NCBI GenBank assembly: GCA_026120185.1
Contig: JANUWF010001475.1
Span: forward strand, 682,001-746,000
Origin: Voacanga thouarsii
Lineage: Eukaryota > Streptophyta > Magnoliopsida > Gentianales > Apocynaceae
Length of the DNA: 64,000 bases
Reading direction: 5' to 3'
Notes under the pieces: generated by a model
What the model was told of the DNA's origin: nothing
The model's input: only the letters and a program-made list of their open reading frames with translations
Databases searched by the model: none
Program-made: the position numbers and the translations under genes
Part shown: positions 11,501 to 27,905 of the stretch, in pieces
Layout: every line of letters begins with the position of its first letter
Position numbering within the stretch: the stretch's first letter is position 1

Positions 11501-14126
11501 CAGTGGAATACAAGCAGATATAACAATTGCAGAAGAAAAGATGCTTTGTTTTGGACTATTAGCTTTTGAGGTTTTTATGACATTCATCTTTGCCTTGGTG
11601 GAGTTGGAATTGTACTTTTTTATTTTCTCTTATCATAGTTTCATATATATCATTGGCTTTGTTTGGAGTGCACAATTCATTAGTGTTCCATCCTTTTCAT
11701 TATATAACTCATCTCAAAATTTTTCTTCTCTGAATTATCTGTTGCATTTGAACCTTCTGATTCAGCATGCTGCATATTCTCGCATCATTTTGCTACAGTT
11801 GTGCATATGCCCTTAAATTTTCTCTGCTTTGCGGTTGTGCTGTGTTCACATTCTAGTATGAGATATTTGTCCTTTTCATGTTTGCAGTTCTCTGGGTCAG
11901 AATCTCAAAACAAGTACCTTTGTCTGGGAAATCTGCTTTGCAGTTTTCATTTCCATCTCCGGCTTGGTGTTATTTTCATTGCTCATTGGAAATATGCAGG
12001 TGGATCATCTATCTCCATATTAGTTGCTTAGACTGTTTTTGTGGCAGAAATCTATGTACTTAATACCAGTACTAGGTTGAGAAATTCTTAATTATCTTAT
12101 TCTCATTACCATTGCATGGGGTAGATAATTCTTTTTTTCTTTCCAAGGATGGAGGATCTGCAAGTTAGTATGGAAGAATCGTCAACAGCTGGCATACTGT
12201 TGATGCTGCTTTAGTGGGAGTTAAATGAAAAATGGTTGTGGTAGCATCAGTTACTGGTTTGGTTTAAATTCACATGGGATTTTGAAGTATCAGTTTTAGT
12301 GAATGAGTCATTTGTCTTTAGTTTTTTAAAGAAAGGCCTGCTTAGAAATGTTCTTTGAATGCTCGCATTAGAGAAGGTATTGGAAGCTGGGATTTGGGGC
12401 TGCAGGGGAGGCTTAATATAAACACAAGGCCCTGGCTAGAAGCTTTAGTTATTTATTTATGTTTCTTGTTCTGGGCTCTAAAGTCTTTACATGCTTGTGT
12501 TTCACCAGACGTATCTGCAGTCTACTACATTAAGATTAGAGGAGATGAGGGTGAAAAGACGGGATGCAGAGCAGTGGATGGTCCATCGCCTGCTCCCTGA
12601 CAATCTAAGGGAGCGGATCAGGCGGTATGAACAATACAAATGGCAGGAAACTAGGGGTGTTGAGGAGGAAAATCTGATTCAAAACCTCCCCAAAGACCTT
12701 AGAAGAGATATAAAGCGACATCTTTGTCTGGCTCTGCTTATGAGAGTGAGTTTTTTGGTTTATTTTCAAAACATGAATTTTATTTTTGCTACTATATGGA
12801 AACTAGCATCTAAGATGCATTTATTCAAATAAGAAAATAACATAATAAATATTACTCCCTCTATCTGAAATTGGCATCCAAATTTCTTTTCTTGCCGGTC
12901 TCAAAATGAATATCCACTTTCTGGAATAAACATTTTCATTATAAATTTTCAACTATTATGCACACTCAAAAGGAAAAAGATGGATGTGAGACAAAGTAGT
13001 ATACATTCGTCATATTTTTATTGGTTTAGTGTAGGGTAGTAAGGTCAAATGTGTTCCTAGATCTTTGTGATTTGGGGCAGAGGGAGTATTAAACTTATGC
13101 CTTGTTTTACCTGCTTTATATTGCAAGATATCAGTGGTTTTGTTCCTGTCAGCTTCTTGACTAAAGAGTCTCACAAGGTGTTGCTCTATTTATGAATATG
13201 CTGACCATCATCATTATGATGTTTTAATCTTTTTACGTTTATTAACATACAAATATTTTGGCATATTGGGTAGACAGATACTTGTTTCAGATGCTGAAGA
13301 ACCATTAATGATTATCTTCTGCAATATGTTTTATCCCTTTTGTGTGATAATGGCATATGATTTTTACTATTGATGCTTGTTCATGAATTGTTGTCAACTC
13401 TTTTTTCCCCAAATTATCATATTTAAGGTGCCACTGTTCGAAAAAATGGACGAACAACTTTTGGATGCATTGTGTGATCGTCTTAAGCCAGTGCTATACA
13501 CTGAGGACAGCTATATTGTGAGAGAGGGTGACCCAGTTGATGAGATGCTATTTATTATGAGGGGCAAACTGTTGACAGTGACAACTAATGGAGGAAGGAC
13601 AGGGTTCTTCAACTCAGATTATCTAAAAGCTGGTGACTTTTGTGGAGAAGAGCTGCTCACTTGGGCCCTGGATCCCCATTCATCATCTAATCTTCCAATC
13701 TCAACCAGAACAGTCCAAGCTCTCTCAGAAGTTGAAGCATTTGCATTAGTGGCAGATGATTTGAAATTTGTGGCCTCTCAGTTCCGACGACTCCATAGCA
13801 AGCAACTCCGTCACACATTTAGATTTTACTCGCAGCAATGGAGGACTTGGGCTGCTTGTTTTGTACAAGCAGCGTGGCGCCGCTATTCCAGAAAGAAGTT
13901 AGAAGAATCTCTTCGTGAAGAAGAAGACAGATTGCAAAGTGCACTGGCAACAGGTGGTGGGACTTCCCCCAGTTTAGGCGCCACCATATACGCTTCACGG
14001 TTTGCTGCTAATGCACTTCGTGCTATACGGAGAAATGGTGCTAGAAAAACAAGGATGGTGGAGAGAGTATCACCAATTATGCCCCAAAAACCGGCAGAGC
14101 CTGATTTTACTGCTGAAGATAATTAA
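8517..14126 (+). CDS. CNGC1: Cyclic nucleotide-gated ion channel, group I (CNGC1-like), 7 coding exons
   Basis: This encodes a plasma-membrane cation channel subunit gated by cyclic nucleotides and calmodulin, of the plant Ca2+ signalling type. Coding exons are 8517-8545, 9029-9596, 10084-10296, 10631-10914, 11888-11999, 12509-12745 and 13428-14126. All junctions are GT-AG, the phases agree, and together they give 713 aa, close to the roughly 716 aa of Arabidopsis CNGC1. The tiny first exon encodes MDYRQEKFV. S1 lies near residues 97-115. The pore exon ends at GLQNL and the next begins SSLGQNL, giving the plant GQN selectivity filter. The phosphate-binding cassette with GDFCGEELLTWAL is near 546-561, and an IQ-type calmodulin site (QAAWRRY) is near 628-634. 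No frame breaks are seen. A MITE sits in intron 6. The exact orthologue among group I (CNGC1, 10, 13) is not settled. Confidence 0.95.
12855..13086. mobile_element. Stowaway-type MITE in CNGC intron 6
   Basis: The element begins CTCCCTCTATCTGAAATT and ends GATTTGGGGCAGAGGGAG. These ends are inverted repeats with the CTCCCTC Stowaway signature, and TA lies on both sides. It is about 232 bp, non-coding, and entirely within the intron between 12745 and 13428, so it does not affect the reading frame. Confidence 0.85.
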
Positions 14127-14951
14127 TTAGCTTGCCAAGCATTGTTTGAGCAATTGTATCATTTGATGTTTCAGTGTGTATATTCTATTGTACGTGTAAA
14201 GCCTTCCACTTTTGGTATCTGAAACTGAAACGATAGTCTTAGCCACCAAGTGTCTTACGAACTGAAGAATAGTTCTCATTCTCTGTATCGATTCTCTACA
14301 AGAAATGATCGAGCTGCTTTAGGCCTTATAGAAATGCCTTTTCTGGATGTTTGGGTGTGCCTTTTTCATCCTATTCGTGCTTATTCTTCATACTGCATGA
14401 TATTTAATTTCGAACGTAAGAAGATTCTTTTTTTTTTTTTTTTAAATTTGGTGGTGTTGGGGGGCTCTGAATCTTTTACGTAGGATATTGACGGAACAAT
14501 TTTAATATTTTTTAAATAAAATTAAAATTTTTAGAAGAATTGTTTTAAAATTTTATTTTTTGTTCTTTCAAAAATTTTTTAAAAAGTCTTCCTGAGTAGA
14601 CGAACTTGTAAACGGTAGCATTCTGTATTCCTAGGATATAATTCTTGATTTTGTAATTTATATCATCTCCAACAAAGATGGTAAAACAGTTGCAATAGAA
14701 TGTTATTTAAAAATTATAATATTATTTTATAACTATTTTTTTATATATTTTATTTTTTCGATTTTAAATTTCTCGTCTCTTCCCTGCCTAAGGAGGAAGG
14801 CAAGCAGATATCCGCCCCTAAATAAATTGAATCAATCTACAAGAGGTTTTGGCTAGTTTGATATTACTATTTTACTCTTATTAAATACATGATGGTAAGT
14901 TTTAGAGGTATGTACATTAATATTTATTCTTAAATAAATTTAAAAAAATTT
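14127..14951. other. CNGC 3'UTR and intergenic DNA
   Basis: The CNGC stop is followed by a plausible 3'UTR. From about 14430 the sequence is AT-rich with a T15 run. No gene is seen before the copia-1 target duplication ATAAT at 14952. Confidence 0.6.
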
Positions 14952-14956
14952 ATAAT

Positions 14957-15298
14957 TATTATGAATTATTGGAATTTTTATTAATTAGTGGAGGCTCCAC
15001 TAATTATGGATTTATGTGAATTATTAGAAGATTTTTATGGATGTCCACCATTTAGTGGAGACACCACTAATTAAGATTAGTGGAAGATGATGTATGCTAT
15101 GATATAATCCACTAATTAGAGCTCTATAAATAGAGCTATTCTCTAAGTTTGTAACACACCATTATTTTGTGAAAGAAAAATTAGTAGAGAAAATTGTGAG
15201 AGAAAAGAAAGAGAGAAATTCTTGTGCAAAATAGTTAGAGTTTTATTAGTGTGTAGTGTGAAGATTTTATTCTAACACTACCCTAATTTTTTATAACA
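14957..15298 (+). repeat. copia-1 5' LTR
   Basis: 342 bp, from TATTATGAATTATTGG to TTTTTTATAACA. A TATA box, TATAAATAG, lies at 15125 within a palindromic AGAGCTC..GAGCTATTCTC setting, and a polypurine GAAAGAGAGAAA stretch follows. The first two bases are TA rather than the usual TG; the same is true of the 3' LTR. Confidence 0.92.
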
Positions 15299-15306
15299 CG
15301 TTATCA

Positions 15307-15380
15307 GCACGAGTCTCTACCGGTACAAAAGCCAGAAGACTAAGCACGAGTTTCTGCCGTTACCAAAGCCGGAAGACGAG
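15307..15380 (+). repeat. Tandem 37-bp leader repeat of copia-1
   Basis: Two direct copies, 15307-15343 and 15344-15380, each start GCACGAGT and contain AAAGCC(A/G)GAAGAC. They lie just after the 5' LTR where the primer-binding site is expected. No TGG-starting tRNA complement is visible; the sequence after the LTR is CGTTATCAGCACGAG. The related copia-2 has the same leader with the same kind of duplication, so the feature belongs to the family. Confidence 0.7.
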
Positions 15381-15399
15381 TACGCATTTATTGATCTCT

Positions 15400-16257
15400 A
15401 TGGCTAACATCGCGAAACTCGAATTTGTAGCCCTTGATATTTACGGAAAAAATTATATGTCATGGGTTCTCGATGCGAAATGCATCTAAATGTCGAAGGC
15501 CTTAGTGAAACTATTCAAGCAAATAATAGTGCATCCGCACAACACAAGGCTAAAGCTTTGATTTTTATTCGTCGTCATCTCGATGAAAATTTGAAAATAG
15601 AATATCTTACCGAAAAAGATCCATATGGCCTATGGGTAAATTTAAAAGAAAGATTTGACCACCTGAAGATGGTCGTACTACCTCTCGCACGGTATGAATG
15701 GTTGCACCTGAGGTTGCAAGATTTTAAAACCGTGAATGAATATAGCTCCGCAATGTATAAAATTACATCTCAATTAAAATTATGCGGAGAAAAAGTGAGT
15801 GATGAAGATATGTTGGAGAAGACATTCTCCACCTTTCATGCCTCGAATATTGTCCTGCGACAACAATATCGAGAAAAGGGGTATACAAAATTTACTGATT
15901 TAATTACTGCCCTCCTCATTGCGAGAGAAAAATAATGAGTTATTATTGAGAAATCATGAAGCCGGACCAAGCGGCTCTACGAGCACTCCCGAAGTGAATG
16001 TTGTTGGCTCCGAGCGAAGCCATCGTTATAGTCGTGGTCGTGGCCGTGGCCGTGACCGTGGTCGTGGTTATGGTCGTAGACACGCTCGATATTTCCCTTA
16101 TCACAATTATAATCAAGCTGTGAGAAATACTGGCCACTGAAGTGGAGCGAGAAAAGATCAAAAGGGAAAAGAAAAAGAAATTGAAGAAAAGTATGAGGAT
16201 ATATGTTATAGATGTGGCATGAAAGGTCATTGGTCACGAAAGCGTCAGTACGGCTAA
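15400..16257 (+). pseudogene. copia-1 gag (UBN2-type), frameshifted
   Basis: This is the retrotransposon capsid protein. The start ATGGCTAAC at 15400 opens a frame that breaks near 15472, where one base is missing relative to copia-2. The main gag body runs 15462-15935, with the LARYEWLHLRLQDFKTV-type helix typical of copia gag. A basic, arginine-glycine-rich stretch follows at 16035-16085. A CCHC zinc knuckle lies near 16205-16250, but its last cysteine reads as arginine (CYRCGMKGHWSRKR). Stops at about 15935, 16138 and 16257 interrupt it. Confidence 0.85.
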
Positions 16258-16554
16258 GCATTTAGTTGAATTGTATCAAGCTTCATTGAAAAATAAAAAT
16301 GTGGAAGCAAATTTTTCTCAACATCCAATAAATAATGCTGAGGATGACGATAGTGATCCTGAAGATCTTAATATCAATATTACCCATATGGATGTATCGG
16401 ATTTTTGAACACCCGGACGGTAGGATAGACCATTTAATTGGTGATGGCGGTGTCCAAAAGAACTAAAGCCTCACCACTGATATTTTTGTATTTTCATTTT
16501 CATTCTATTCTAATAATATTTACGTTTACATATATATATTTGTGTTCGGATAGG

Positions 16555-19500
16555 CTGTTATTAATGATGATGTATGCATTATTGATAGTGGAACTACACA
16601 CACCATACTAAAAAATGAGAAATATTTTTACGATCTCAAAATGGGAGAAATAAATATTTATACGATAAACGGTAGTGCAAATGTAATTGAGGGCTCCGGA
16701 AGAGCTAGTATATTGTTGCCTAAAGGAACAACAATTATTATTGATAAGGCACTATTTTCCTCAAAATCCGAGAAGAAATTTATTGAGTTTTAAAGATATC
16801 ACGAGAAATGGGTATCATGTTGAAACAAATGAGGAAAATGGGATTGAGCATCTTTTTATTACTCAAATGCATTTGGGTAAGAAATCGGTATTAGAAAAAG
16901 CTGCCGTCTTTTTCTCTTGGTCTATATTTTGTAAAAATACGTACAATTGAAATTCATCATCTAGTAAACCGGAAGTTTGCTGATCCTATTACTTTTAGCA
17001 TTTGGCATGACCGGTTGGGTCATCGGGATCTACCATGATGAGAAGAATCATTGAGAATACACATGGTCATCCTTTAAAAAATAAAAGGATATTAACATCG
17101 AGAAAAATTCGCATGTCTTGCATGTTCCCTAGGAAAATTAATTGTTAAACCATCACCGGTAAAAGTAGGAGGTGAAAGTCCTACATTTCTCGAAGCAGTT
17201 CACGGAGATATTTGTGGACCTATTGATCCACCATGTGGACCGTTCAAATATTTTATGGTCTTAATTGATGCATCATCCCGATGGTCACATGTATGTTTAT
17301 TATCTACTCGCAACTCTGGCGTTTGCGAGATTACTTGCTCAAATAATTAAATTACGAGCACAATTTCCGGACCATCACATTAAAAATATCCGTTTGGATA
17401 ATGTTTGGTGAATTTTCATCACATGCTTTTGATGCATATTGCATGTCAATTGGGATTAATGTTGAACATCCTGTAGCTCATGTTCACACACAGAATGGTC
17501 TTGCTTGAATCTTTGATTAAACGATTACAATTAATTGCTAGACCATTATTAATGAAAACAAATCTCCCAACATCTGCACGGGGACATGCTATTCTACATC
17601 TTTGCAACACTTGTACGTATAAGACCAGCTAGTTATCATAAATTCTCTCCTTTGCAATTGGCTTTTGGGTCGAGAACCAAATATTGCTCATTTAAGAATT
17701 TTTGGGTGTCTTGTATATATTCCAATTGCACCAAACCAACGTACAAAGATGGGTCCTCAAAGAAGAAAGGGGATATACGTTGGATATGATTCTCCCTCTA
17801 TTATCGGGTATGTTGAACCCACGACGGGAGATGTATTCACGACAAGATTTGCTTGATTGTCATTTTGATGAATCATTATTCCCTAAATTAGGGGAGAACC
17901 AAAACGAGCATAAAAAGGATCTTGCTTGGACAACATCATTAAATTATCTTGATCCGCGCACAAGCGCATGTGAACTTGAAGTTCAAAAGATAATTCATTT
18001 GCAAAGCATTGCAAATCAAATGCCAGGACGCTTTTGTTGACTCCGGAAGAGTTACAAAATCGCATATTCCGACTATAAATGCTCCTATTCGAATTGAAGT
18101 TCCAGTGAGAACAAAATATTATACCTATAGGCTGCTTGAGTCAAAAACACGCCGGAAGCGTGGCCGACCTCTTGGTTCTAAAGATAAAAATCCTCGAAAG
18201 AAAAGAGGATTAAATGATCCGAGAAGATCATATTGAAGAAAAGAATGATAAAGACCAAGAGAGAGCTGATGACAAAGAACCGAGAAGTTGATGAAAGTAA
18301 CACTTGAAATTTCTATCAATTATACCACTTCAGGTAGAAGTTGGAATCGGATAGAAAGCTGTTATTGATAATATATTTGCATACAATATATCTCTTGATG
18401 TTACACGGGATAATGATGATCCTGAACCAATATCGATTGATGAATGTCGGCATAGAAAAGATTGGCTGCAATGGAAAGATGCGATTCAATCGGAGTTAAA
18501 TGCAGCGGCAAAACGTGAAGTCTTCGGACTGCGGTCCGAACACCGAGAAGGTATAAAACCTGTTGGCTACAAATGGATATTTGTGCGAAAGCGCAATGAA
18601 AAGAGTGAAATCGTTCGATATAAAGCGCGATTAGTAGCCCGAGGTTTTTCACAAAGACCAGGTATTGATTATGATGAAACTTATTCTCCTGTTGTTGATG
18701 CTATTACACTCCGATATCTTATCGGTTTGGCGGTACATGAAAAGATAGATATGCGCCTATTAGATGTTGTCACTTTGCTTACTTGTATGGAAATTTAGAA
18801 AATGATGTTTACATGAAAATCCCGAAGGATTTCATATGCACGAAGCATATAAACATTATCCTCGTGAAAATTACTCCATCAAGTTGCAGAAATCATTATA
18901 TGGCCTGAAGCAATTCGGGCGCATGTGGTTTACACGTCTTAGTGAATATTTATTGAAAGCGGGATTTAAAAATGACCAGGTATGTCCATGCGTTTTTATT
19001 AAGAAATGCTGGTTCTAAATTTGTGATATTAGCTATATATGTTGATGATATTAATCTTATTGGAACTCTGAAGAGCTCCAAGAAACAATTGATTATTTAA
19101 AAAGAGAATTCGAAATCAAGGATTTTGGTAAAACCAAATTTTGCCTTGGTTTACAAATTGAACATTTGGAGAGTGGAACATTTATTCATCAATCAACATA
19201 TACGACAAAAGTGCTAAAAAGATTTTACATGGACAAAGCACATCCATTGAGTATTCCAATGATCGTGCGATCATTAAATGTGGATAAAGATCCTTTCCGA
19301 CCTCAAGAAAATGATGAAGAACTCCTTGGTCTGAAGTACCATATCTCGGTGCAATTGGTGCATTGATGTATCTTGCTAATAATACACGACCTGATATTGC
19401 TTTTCTTTGTCAATTTATTAGCAAGATTTAGTTCTTCACCAACACGACGACATTGGAATGGAATTAAACAAGTCATTCGATATCTCCAAGGTACAATTGA

Positions 19501-20063
19501 TCTCGGATTATTTTATTCAAATAAAACCGAGTCCAACATTGATAGGTTATGCGAGATCTTTGGTTATTTATCGATCCACATAAAGCACGTTCTCAAACGG
19601 GCTATCTATTTACATGTGGAAATACTTGCTATATCATGGCGTTCTACGAAACAATCTATAGCGACTACTTCTTCAAATCATGCTTGAAATTATAGCCATT
19701 CATGAAGCAAGTCGAGAATGTGTATGGCTAAGATCCATGATTCATTATATCCGAGAAAGTTGTGGATTATCATCAATCAAAGGTATTCCAACTCCTCTTT
19801 ATGAAGACAATGCAGCTTGCATAGCTCAATTACGAGGAGGATATATTAAAGGAGATCGGACAAAACATATTTCACCAAAATTCTTCTTTACTCATGAACT
19901 CCAGAAGAAAGGTGAAATTGATGTGCTACAAATTCGGTCATGTGATAACCTCGCAGATATTTTCACGAAGACTTTACCGACTGCAACATTTGAAAAGTTG
20001 AGATATAAAATCGGTATGCGTCGGTTTAAAGATTTAAAGGAATCATCTCATCAGGGGGAGTAA
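16555..20063 (+). pseudogene. copia-1 pol (protease-integrase-RT-RNase H), many frameshifts
   Basis: Domains appear in Ty1/copia order but in shifting frames. The protease site DSGTTHT is near 16585, and an integrase zinc-binding HDRLGH segment is near 17005-17030. The integrase core and C-terminal pieces span about 17190-17860. RT starts near 18440, has KARLVARGFSQ at 18618-18650, and has YVDD near 19036-19050. RNase H spans about 19520-20060 and ends HQGE. At least six frameshifts or stops separate the pieces. The polyprotein is nonfunctional as read. Confidence 0.88.
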
Positions 20064-20187
20064 TAAATGGACATATAGAATAGTGTACTCTTTTTCCTTC
20101 ACTAGATTTTTTTCCCACTGGGTTTTTATCTAGTAAGGTTTTAACGAGGCATATTCTTTATGTAATGGATGGACATCCAATGGGGAG

Positions 20188-20529
20188 TATTATGAATTAT
20201 TGGAATCTTTATTAATTAGTGGAGGCTCCACTAATTATGGATTTATGTGAATTATTAGAAGATTTTTATGGATGTCCACCATTTAGTGGAGACACCACTA
20301 ATTAAGATTAGTGGAAGATGATGTATGCCATGATGTAATCCACTAATTAGAGCTCTATAAATAGAGCTATTCTCTAAGCTTGTAACACACCATTATTTTG
20401 TGAAAGAAAGATTAGTAGAGAAAATTGTGAGAGAAAAGAAAGAGAGAAATTCTTGTGCAAAATAGTTAGAGTTTTATTAGTGTGTAGTGTGAAGATTTTA
20501 TTCTAACACTACCCTAATTTTTTATAACA
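20188..20529 (+). repeat. copia-1 3' LTR
   Basis: 342 bp, the same length as the 5' LTR. It starts TATTATG directly after the purine tract TGGGGAG and ends TTATAACA before ATAAT. I count five differences from the 5' LTR. Confidence 0.92.
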
Positions 20530-20534
20530 ATAAT

Positions 20535-21370
20535 GATCTATTTTAAAATAAAGAGAGTAATAATTATTTTCTTTTTAAAAATTGGCACGTGAATTAACCA
20601 ATTATGTTTCCATGCTTACTAAGTTCCAATTAAAATCACTAAAAAGTTGATTTTCTCCATCACGGTTAAATGTTGAAACAATAGAGATTTAGTATTTAAT
20701 TTGGGTTATTGTATTCATTTCGCAATTAGCGAGAGTACCCAGGCAAGAGTAGAATACAAAAAGGTTAAAATTAAATTTTACAGAGATGTGATAAGATTTA
20801 CTTTTCAATTTTGCTCGAAATTGGATCCATTTAAAATTTTTTATTTTCAACTTGGTTGGGAGTTGATTCTTTTGAATATTTTATTTTATTTTGATCTAGA
20901 GTAAAATTACGAGCGAAAAAAGATCCTAACGGTATTTATTGAATAATTAATGAAGCGATAAATTAAGAATATACGTAATAGATGTATTATTAATTTATAA
21001 AATTGATAAGTATTTTTAATATAATAAAAATAAAAATTGTTTATATTCTTTTTAAGATAAAAAAAAAATCATGACCAGTTGATTATTGCGAGTTTTTACT
21101 ACTACTAATTAGCTAACTAACTCTAGTTTGCTCTTTTGGAATCTACCAACCATGGTAAATCGAGACAATAAAGAAGAAAAGAAACTATCCCAACCGCTGT
21201 GACCTTCCCCATGCAGCCACGGCGGCAGCGCTCACAAATCCTATGTGTATCGGGAAATTTCACATAGACCCGGTAGGAAATTGAAACCCTTCTCCTGTTT
21301 CCTGTGGGATGCTGATTTTTGCACATTAGTTCCTTTCCTTCTCGAAGGAGATGTGTCCATCTTTTCCAGC
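20535..21370. other. Intergenic DNA upstream of SKP1
   Basis: AT-rich with no supported gene. The last 250 bp are less AT-rich and probably hold the SKP1 promoter. Confidence 0.5.
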
Positions 21371-21378
21371 TATATAAT
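21371..21378 (+). promoter_or_regulatory. TATA box of the SKP1 gene
   Basis: TATATAAT follows CCAGC and lies 105 bp before the ATG. Transcription would then begin near 21400 and give a leader of about 75 bp. This is inferred from position and motif only. Confidence 0.55.
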
Positions 21379-21475
21379 CCCCCGAAGCAATAAACCTCTG
21401 TCACAAACAAATTCTCCAGGGAATTCGAATTTCTTTGGCAGGGAATACGAACTTCTTTGGTGCGGAATCATCATC

Positions 21476-21937
21476 ATGGCAGAAGAGAAGAAAGTTTTGT
21501 TGAGGAGCAGAGATGAACAAGAATTCATTGTTGAAGAAGCTGTGGCTAAGAAGTCCCAAACCATCAAGAGCATAATGGAGGAGGAGGACGGCTGCGAATC
21601 CCTCGTCTTTCCGCTGCCCAATGTCGACGGAAAGACGCTGGCAAAAGTGTTGGAATACTGCACTAAACACGCCGCGGATCAACAAGTTAAAGCAGAAGAG
21701 CTCAAGAAATTTGACGAAGAATATGCCGACGTAGATACGGATGCTCTTCATGATCTTCTCTTGGCTGCGAATTATCTTGATATAGCGGATTTGTTGGATT
21801 TGTTGTGCGAGAAGGTTGCCTCAATGATCAGAGGCAAAACCCCAGAACAGATTCGGGAGATATTTGGCATCCAGAATGATTTTACCAAGGAGGAGGAAGA
21901 AGAAATCAGGAAGCAAAATCCTTGGGCTTTTACGTAG
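21476..21937 (+). CDS. SKP1: SKP1-like protein, SCF ubiquitin ligase adaptor
   Basis: SKP1 bridges Cullin 1 and F-box proteins in SCF E3 ligases in the nucleus and cytosol. The intronless 153-aa frame starts MAEEKKVLLRS. The N-terminal BTB/POZ-like fold covers about residues 1-65, including the VDGKTLAKVLEYC helix. The C-terminal F-box-binding helices follow, with LLLAANYLDIADLLDLLCE and the family ending NDFT..EEEEEIRKQNPWAF. I chose the ATG after CATCATC because it matches family N-termini; the same frame is open upstream but not family-like. Length and motifs are normal. The family is multigene, so the exact paralogue is unknown. A copia element ends about 950 bp upstream. Confidence 0.95.
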   Translation: MAEEKKVLLRSRDEQEFIVEEAVAKKSQTIKSIMEEEDGCESLVFPLPNVDGKTLAKVLEYCTKHAADQQVKAEELKKFDEEYADVDTDALHDLLLAANYLDIADLLDLLCEKVASMIRGKTPEQIREIFGIQNDFTKEEEEEIRKQNPWAFT

Positions 21938-22420
21938 TTTAGTGTTTCAGTTCGTGCTTTTTCTTATTATTTAGGGGTTCAGTCAATTGTTTTGAATTTC
22001 CACTGTCATTGATGTAGATGCAATTATTATAATTAAGTTTATCAATTAATATACTTGTTTTTGTTTCTTTAAAATTTTTGACTATGGAGGAAGTTGATGG
22101 GTATTCTCCAAGATGGTCATTCTATTTACGACCACGAAAAACAATGCACTACCAATTCTGAGTTGGTTCAGAAATAGACATTGCAATTCATCAACTCATG
22201 TCTATGGTTAACTACTGAGAGAGATATATTGCAAAAGATAACATAATCAAACAAGAAAAGTTGGAACATTGATATTTGCTATTTGAGATTTTTAATTCAA
22301 CCCGGGGTTTATACATCAACGAATATAACTCCCAATATTATTGCAATTTTCTGGATAAAGCGATCGACTGAAGCCACATCAGATAATGTGTAGAGAAACA
22401 GCATTTGGTAATGCTAAAGT
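21938..22420. other. Intergenic region between convergent SKP1 and SPMS
   Basis: Holds the probable 3'UTRs of both genes. No other feature is seen. Confidence 0.55.

Positions 22421-27905
<5,485 letters not shown>

Larger units (their letters stand above)
14957..20529 (+). mobile_element. Ty1/copia LTR retrotransposon, copia-1 (degenerate coding)
   Basis: This 5573-bp element is flanked by ATAAT at 14952-14956 and 20530-20534. It has two 342-bp LTRs, a leader, a gag-like region, protease, integrase fragments, reverse transcriptase and RNase H in copia order, and a purine tract (TGGGGAG) directly before the 3' LTR. The LTRs differ at about five positions by eye, all transitions, with no indels. 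The coding region nevertheless has many frameshifts and stops, so the copy cannot encode its own machinery. It sits between the CNGC and SKP1 genes. Confidence 0.93.

Noticed and set aside
15943..16261. Minus-strand open frames rich in Thr or His/Asp
   Set aside because: They are the antisense of the Arg-Gly-rich repeat in copia-1 gag and have no independent support.
21370..21751. Minus-strand open frames opposite SKP1
   Set aside because: They overlap the SKP1 coding region and have no domain; they are shadows of a well-supported gene.
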